NCBI GenBank assembly: GCA_006227785.1 | Contig: SBFU01000358.1 | Location: 1 to 5,757, forward strand | Length of the DNA stretch: 5,757 nt | Origin: Burkholderiales bacterium | GTDB lineage: Bacteria > Pseudomonadota > Gammaproteobacteria > Burkholderiales > Burkholderiaceae_C | Direction of reading: 5' to 3' | Shown: positions 1-5,757 of the stretch, one piece after another | How positions within the stretch are numbered: position 1 is the first letter of the stretch | How the letters are laid out: every line of letters begins with the position of its first letter | Notes under the pieces: generated by a model | Databases searched by the model: none | What the model saw: the letters and a program-made list of their open reading frames with translations, nothing else | Told to the model about the DNA's origin: nothing | Position numbers and translations under genes: made by a program

Positions 1-60
1 TGCCTGCGCAACATCCACCGCATCGCCGAGATCCGGCTGAACGACAAGTTCGGCTTCGAG
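1..60 (+). other. C-terminal end of an OHCU decarboxylase (UraD) domain fused to AllC
   Basis: The first 20 codons, in frame with the amidohydrolase and without a stop, include the stretch NIHRIAEIRL. This matches my recollection of the last helix of UraD proteins, which commonly ends in a pattern like I-x-R-I-A-x-x-R-L. UraD decarboxylates 2-oxo-4-hydroxy-4-carboxy-5-ureidoimidazoline to S-allantoin. Only the last helix and a short linker (about residues 17-26) are visible, so the catalytic part of UraD lies to the left of the window and cannot be checked. The call rests on a short match plus the pathway fit with the following domain. Confidence 0.7.
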
Positions 61-1305
61 CCGGTGGACGGCCAGCGCGTGTGGGACTGGCAGGAGACGC
101 TGGCGCAGCACAGCGACCCGGGCTATGCGGAAAAGGGACAGCTCACGGTCACCTACCTGACCGACGCGCATCGCGCCTGCGCCCAGCGGATCAGCCACTG
201 GATGAAGGACTGCGGATTCGACGAGATCGAGATCGACGCCGTCGGCAACGTGGTGGGGCGCTACCACCCGTCCAAGCCCGGTGCCAGGTACCTCATGACG
301 GGTTCGCATTACGACACAGTCCGCAACGGGGGCAAATACGACGGGCGCCTGGGCATCTTCGTGCCCATGGCTTGCGTGCAGAAGCTGCACACCGCCGGCC
401 ACCGCCTGCCCTTTGGCATCGAAGTGGTGGCTTTTGCCGAAGAGGAAGGCCAGCGCTACAAGGCCACCTTCCTGGGTTCGGGCGCGCTCACCGGACATTT
501 TGACCCCGCCTGGCTCGAGCAGAAGGACGCCGACGGCATCACCATGCGGGAAGCCATGCAGCACGCCGGCCTGTGCGTGGATGACATCCCCAAGTTGCAG
601 CGCGATCCGTCGCGGTACCTGGGCTTCGTCGAGGTGCACATCGAGCAGGGGCCAGTCCTCAACGAACTCCATCTGCCGCTGGGCATCGTCACCAGCATCA
701 ATGGCAGCGTGCGCTACGTGGGCGAAGTCATCGGCATGGCCAGCCATGCTGGCACCACACCCATGGACCGCCGCCGCGACGCCGCCGCTGCGGTGGCCGA
801 ACTGATCCTCTATGCCGAGCAGCGCGCCGCGCAGGACGGCGACTCGGTCGCCACCGTCGGCATGCTGCAGGTGCCGGGCGGCTCCATCAACGTGGTGCCT
901 GGCGCCTGCCGGTTCAGCCTGGACATGCGGGCACCGACCGACGAACAGCGCGACGCGCTGGTGCGCGACGTGCTGGCGAAGCTCAGCGAAATCTGCGAAC
1001 GCCGTGGCGTGCGCCACACCCTGGAAGAGACCATGCGCGCCGCCGCGGCGCCCAGCGCCCCCGCCTGGCAGGCGCGCTGGGAAGCCGCCTGTACCGCCCT
1101 GGGTGTGCCACTGCACCGCATGCCCAGCGGGGCCGGACACGATGCCATGAAGCTGCACGAGATCATGCCGCAGGCCATGCTGTTCGTGCGCGGCGAAAAC
1201 AGCGGCATCAGCCACAACCCGTTGGAATCGACCACCACCGACGATATGGACCTGGCGGTCCAGGCCTTTGACCATCTGCTGCAACAACTGGCCAGCGAAG
1301 GCTGA
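1..1305 (+). CDS. allC: Allantoate amidohydrolase, C-terminal part of a probable UraD-AllC fusion (5' end outside window)
   Basis: Predicted cytosolic metal-dependent amidohydrolase converting allantoate to ureidoglycine, CO2 and ammonia in purine breakdown. Residues are numbered from base 1; 434 are visible. The M20 hydantoinase/carbamoylase signature is complete: GSHYD with His103, YDG with Asp114, AEEEG with Glu148/Glu149, VHIEQG with His213, SHAGTTPMD with His249 in the dimerisation domain, SINVVPG with Asn297, DMRAP with Arg310, SGAGHDA around His380, and SGISHNP with His405. All five usual metal ligands (His103, Asp114, Glu149, His213, His405) are present. A GTG at 64 could be taken as the start, but the frame is open to base 1 and its residues resemble the UraD end, so I treat the gene as 5'-truncated. 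Allantoate is preferred over N-carbamoyl amino acids or beta-ureidopropionate because of the UraD part; motifs alone do not separate these substrates. The next gene follows after 51 bases. Confidence 0.87.
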   Translation, partial: CLRNIHRIAEIRLNDKFGFEPVDGQRVWDWQETLAQHSDPGYAEKGQLTVTYLTDAHRACAQRISHWMKDCGFDEIEIDAVGNVVGRYHPSKPGARYLMTGSHYDTVRNGGKYDGRLGIFVPMACVQKLHTAGHRLPFGIEVVAFAEEEGQRYKATFLGSGALTGHFDPAWLEQKDADGITMREAMQHAGLCVDDIPKLQRDPSRYLGFVEVHIEQGPVLNELHLPLGIVTSINGSVRYVGEVIGMASHAGTTPMDRRRDAAAAVAELILYAEQRAAQDGDSVATVGMLQVPGGSINVVPGACRFSLDMRAPTDEQRDALVRDVLAKLSEICERRGVRHTLEETMRAAAAPSAPAWQARWEAACTALGVPLHRMPSGAGHDAMKLHEIMPQAMLFVRGENSGISHNPLESTTTDDMDLAVQAFDHLLQQLASEG

Positions 1306-1356
1306 GGTCATCAACCCGACCCAACGCAGCCAGGCCAACCTCCTCCACACCACACC

Positions 1357-2613
1357 ATGACCACACAGCACGAACGATTGGACGAATGGATCGACCGCCA
1401 CTTCAACGAGGAAGTGCATTTTCTTCAGGAGCTCGTGCGCGTTCCCACCGACACACCGCCGGGCAACAACGCTCCCCACGCCGAGCGCACTGCCGAACTG
1501 CTCACCGCCATGGGGCTGGCGCCCGAGCGACACGCTGTGCCCGACGCCGAGGTCAGGGCGGCTGGCCTGCAAAGCGTCACCAACCTGATTGTCCGCCGCC
1601 GCTTCGGCGACGGCGGTCAGACCATCGCGCTCAATGCCCACGGCGATGTGGTGCCCCCCGGCGAAGGATGGACGCACGACCCCTACGGCGGCGAGATCGT
1701 GGACGGCAAGATCTATGGCCGTGCGACCGCGGTCAGCAAGAGCGACATTGCCAGCTTCACCTTCGCCATCCGCGCCCTGGAGGCGCTGGGAGCACCCCTG
1801 CAGGGAGCGGTCGAACTGCATGTGACCTATGACGAGGAATACGGTGGCGAGGTAGGCCCCGGCTGGCTGCTCGACCAAGGCCTGACCAGGCCGGACCTGA
1901 TGATCGCCGCCGGCTTCAGCTACCAGGTGGTGGTGGCCCACAACGGCTGCCTGCAGCTGGAGGTGACGGTGCATGGCGACATGGCCCACGCGGCCATCCC
2001 CGACAGCGGCACCGATGCCCTGCAGGCCGCGACCCACATCCTGAATGCCCTGTACGCCCTGAATGCCGACTACCTCAAGGTGCGTTCGAACGTCGATGGC
2101 ATCAGCCATCCCTATCTGAACGTGGGTCTGATCCAGGGGGGCACCAACACCAATGTCATTCCGGGCAAGGTGGTGATCAAGCTGGACCGGCGCATGATCC
2201 CGGAGGAAGACCCATCCGACGTCGAAGCCTCGATCCGGCGCACCATCGAGGAGGCTGCGGCCAGCTACCGCCCCCCACGCGGCGGCGCAGACATCCGGGT
2301 GGACATCCGCCGCATTCTGCTGGCGCGCGCCATGAAGCCGCTGGCCGGCAATGCACCGCTGGTGCAAGCGATCCAGAAGCACGGGCAGGCGGTGTTCGGT
2401 GAACCGATACCGGCCCTGGGCACGCCGCTGTACACCGATGTGCGCCTGTATGTGGAGCGCGGCATTCCTGGCGTGATCTATGGTGCCGGCCCGCGAACGG
2501 TTCGCGAGTCGAACGCCAAGCGGGCCGATGAGCACCTGGAACTGGAGGATCTTCGCCGCGCCACCAAGGTGATCGCCCGCACGCTCGCGGACCTGTTGCG
2601 CGTGTCACAATGA
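1357..2613 (+). CDS. M20 (ArgE/DapE/CPG2-like) family hydrolase of unknown substrate with an atypical metal site
   Basis: A 418-residue protein with the M20 fold, predicted cytosolic (no signal peptide or membrane segment seen). The catalytic half has NAHGD with His95 and Asp97, a YGRATAVSKSD segment at 120-130 and TYDEEYGG with Glu160/Glu161. The dimerisation (lid) domain spans roughly 195-310, with HAAIP around His211 and GGTNTNVIPG at 261-270. The catalytic half resumes with GTPLYTDVR at 355-363 and ends with NAKRADEHLELEDL near 386-399. Compared with well-studied M20 enzymes, the bridging Asp position looks like Val126, the Glu/Asp after PD is missing (AAGF near 184-187), and the final His looks like Lys388. 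I recall related M20 proteins with AVSKSD, so this is probably a subfamily trait. Its place behind the allantoate gene suggests a role in ureide or amide nitrogen use, but the substrate is unknown. ArgE or DapE identity is not supported. The ATG at 1357 has no clear Shine-Dalgarno; the upstream bases are pyrimidine-rich. Confidence 0.85.
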   Translation: MTTQHERLDEWIDRHFNEEVHFLQELVRVPTDTPPGNNAPHAERTAELLTAMGLAPERHAVPDAEVRAAGLQSVTNLIVRRRFGDGGQTIALNAHGDVVPPGEGWTHDPYGGEIVDGKIYGRATAVSKSDIASFTFAIRALEALGAPLQGAVELHVTYDEEYGGEVGPGWLLDQGLTRPDLMIAAGFSYQVVVAHNGCLQLEVTVHGDMAHAAIPDSGTDALQAATHILNALYALNADYLKVRSNVDGISHPYLNVGLIQGGTNTNVIPGKVVIKLDRRMIPEEDPSDVEASIRRTIEEAAASYRPPRGGADIRVDIRRILLARAMKPLAGNAPLVQAIQKHGQAVFGEPIPALGTPLYTDVRLYVERGIPGVIYGAGPRTVRESNAKRADEHLELEDLRRATKVIARTLADLLRVSQ

Positions 2614-2651
2614 CCGCTCGCCCCCCGGGCGGCCCGCATCCAGAGAACACC

Positions 2652-2654
<3 letters not shown>
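2610..2654 (+). promoter_or_regulatory. Junction of the M20 gene and maeB: ATGA overlap, small GC hairpin and second start codon
   Basis: An ATG at 2610 overlaps the M20 stop codon (TGA at 2611-2613) as ATGA and is in frame with maeB. It would add 14 residues rich in Pro and Gly that are not typical of MaeB. The ATG at 2652 gives the usual MaeB beginning and is preceded at about 8 bases by a weak purine stretch (AGAGAA). Between them, CGCCC at 2619-2623 and GGGCG at 2627-2631 can pair as a 5-bp stem with a 3-base loop and no T-run after it, so it does not look like a terminator. The arrangement would allow translational coupling from the upstream gene; this is inference. Confidence 0.35.
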
Positions 2655-4937
<2,283 letters not shown>

Positions 4938-4953
4938 ACCCGGGCCTCTCAAC

Positions 4954-4968
4954 TGGATCAGCATCGTG
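4954..4968 (+). promoter_or_regulatory. Weak ribosome binding site and GTG start of the HAD gene
   Basis: A short TGGATC around 4954-4959 lies about 8 bases before GTG at 4966 and is the only Shine-Dalgarno-like element. No ATG lies between the maeB stop and the first HAD motif in this frame. The catalytic Asp falls at codon 7, leaving little room for a later start, so the GTG is chosen on protein grounds rather than by a strong binding site. Confidence 0.45.
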
Positions 4969-5631
4969 GCATTAGCGATCTTCGACCTCGACAACACCCT
5001 ACTGGCGGGGGACTCGGACTACCTCTGGGGCCTCTTCCTCGCCGAAAAGGGCATCGTGGACCGGGAATACTACGAGCGCGAAAACGAGCGGTTCTATCGC
5101 GAATACAAGGAGGGACGGCTCGATATCCATGAATTCATGCGCTTTTCGCTTCGGGTTCTGCGTGACCACGACCGGGAGGCGTTGCTCGGCTGGCGGGCCC
5201 ACTTCCTGGCCGAGAAGATCGAACCCATCGTCCTCGCCGGCGCGCTGGCCCTGGTGGAGCGGCACCGAGCCGCGGGGGACACCCTGCTGATCATCACCGC
5301 CACCAACGCCTTCGTCACCGCGCCCATCGCCGACCGCTTCGGCATCCCCCACCTCATCGCCAGCATCCCGGAGGAGCAGGGGGGGCTTTTCACCGGCGAG
5401 GTCGCCGGGACCCCCTCCTTTCAGCACGGCAAGGTCGAGCGTCTGCATGATTGGCTGACCGAGCGGGGTGGCGACCTGAGCGGCAGCCATTTCTACAGCG
5501 ACTCCCATAACGACATCCCCCTGCTGGAACTGGTCGATCGCCCCGTGGCGGTGGACCCGGATGAATGCCTGGCGCGCCACGCCCGGGAGCGGGGCTGGCC
5601 CATCATCTCCCTGCGGGATGCCCAGGGATAA
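4966..5631 (+). CDS. HAD-superfamily subclass IB phosphatase (phosphoserine phosphatase-like)
   Basis: A 221-residue cytosolic phosphomonoesterase of the haloacid dehalogenase superfamily. All four HAD motifs are present: motif I FDLDNTLL with nucleophile Asp7 and acid/base Asp9, motif II IITATN with Thr111, motif III HGK with Lys156, and motif IV YSDSHNDIPLL with Mg ligands Asp179 and Asp183. The segment of about 15-95 between motifs I and II is largely helical and rich in charged residues (EYYERENERFYREY), fitting the C1-type cap of subclass IB, as in SerB and the group often labelled HAD-SF-IB hypothetical 1. Similar proteobacterial proteins are sometimes annotated as histidinol-phosphatase or phosphoserine phosphatase; sequence reading cannot choose, so the substrate is left open. 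It starts 28 bases after maeB on the same strand, so the two may be cotranscribed, with no obvious metabolic link. Length is normal and no catalytic residue is missing. Confidence 0.92.
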   Translation: MALAIFDLDNTLLAGDSDYLWGLFLAEKGIVDREYYERENERFYREYKEGRLDIHEFMRFSLRVLRDHDREALLGWRAHFLAEKIEPIVLAGALALVERHRAAGDTLLIITATNAFVTAPIADRFGIPHLIASIPEEQGGLFTGEVAGTPSFQHGKVERLHDWLTERGGDLSGSHFYSDSHNDIPLLELVDRPVAVDPDECLARHARERGWPIISLRDAQG

Positions 5632-5647
5632 CCGCGGCGCGCCGGGT

Positions 5648-5757
5648 ATGGCTCCCGCAGGCGAAGATCCGGGACTAACGGCAGGGGACCGTCCAGCCGC
5701 CAAGTCGGCCCTGGCGGGAACCGCCGACGGGGTCATCGCCACCTCGGGTACCTGGTG
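5648..5757 (+). CDS. Possible start of an unrecognised gene, cut by the right edge
   Basis: An ATG at 5648, 16 bases after the HAD stop, opens a frame that continues without a stop to the window end (36 complete codons). The residues are rich in Ala, Gly, Pro and Thr and show no motif I recognise. There is no good Shine-Dalgarno, and the first codons have less G or C at third positions than the neighbouring genes. The frame that continues after the HAD stop is also open here, so openness is weak evidence in such GC-rich DNA. It may be a real N-terminus or just untranslated DNA before a gene that starts further right. Confidence 0.25.
   Translation, partial: MAPAGEDPGLTAGDRPAAKSALAGTADGVIATSGTW

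Noticed and set aside
64..66. GTG as the true start of the allantoate amidohydrolase
   Set aside because: The frame is open upstream to base 1 with UraD-like residues, and no Shine-Dalgarno precedes this GTG; it reads better as an internal Val in a linker.
5635..5644. Perfect 10-base palindrome after the HAD stop as a terminator or binding site
   Set aside because: It is made only of G and C, has no loop or T-run, and such short GC palindromes are expected by chance here.
5713..5725. GGCGG-GAA-CCGCC hairpin as a terminator or repeat unit
   Set aside because: It is followed by GACGGGG rather than T bases, no second copy was seen in the window, and it may lie within a coding frame.
4999..5742. 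A 247-codon minus-strand open frame covering the HAD gene and the right edge
   Set aside because: It is antisense to all four HAD motifs and has no domain of its own. The part beyond the HAD gene is Pro/Ala-rich and uninformative.

Overview
The window is a compact, GC-rich, single-strand gene block from a proteobacterium, most likely a betaproteobacterium (Burkholderiales or Rhodocyclales type). This rests on the look of the proteins, the GC-rich codon choice and the gene combination; no rRNA or other phylogenetic marker is present, so it is a judgement rather than a proof. All genes read left to right with short gaps (51, 38, 28 and about 16 bases) and no convincing terminator, so they could be transcribed together.

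Positions 1-2613 are a nitrogen-salvage part. The first gene is cut by the left edge. It encodes an allantoate amidohydrolase (M20 Zn-hydrolase family) whose frame stays open to base 1, and the first visible residues look like the last helix of OHCU decarboxylase (UraD). The gene therefore appears to be a UraD-AllC fusion that joins two non-consecutive steps of urate-to-ureidoglycine breakdown. The second gene encodes another M20-fold protein of unknown substrate, with several usual metal-ligand positions substituted.

Positions 2614-4937 carry maeB, a full-length (about 761 residues) malic enzyme with a C-terminal phosphotransacetylase-like domain. An upstream ATG overlaps the stop of the M20 gene as ATGA, but the family-consistent start is the second ATG at 2652. 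Positions 4966-5631 encode a HAD-IB phosphatase starting at GTG. The last 126 bases hold at most the beginning of an unrecognised gene (from 5648) that runs off the right edge.

A plausible metabolic thread (inference) is that ureide breakdown releases ammonia and eventually glyoxylate, glyoxylate can be turned into malate by malate synthase (not in the window), and MaeB converts malate to pyruvate with NADPH. Equally, maeB and the HAD gene may be housekeeping genes next to which the purine genes happen to lie. I found no mobile element, CRISPR, tRNA, rRNA or clearly new system. The most unusual observations are the gene fusion and the altered metal site of the second M20 protein.
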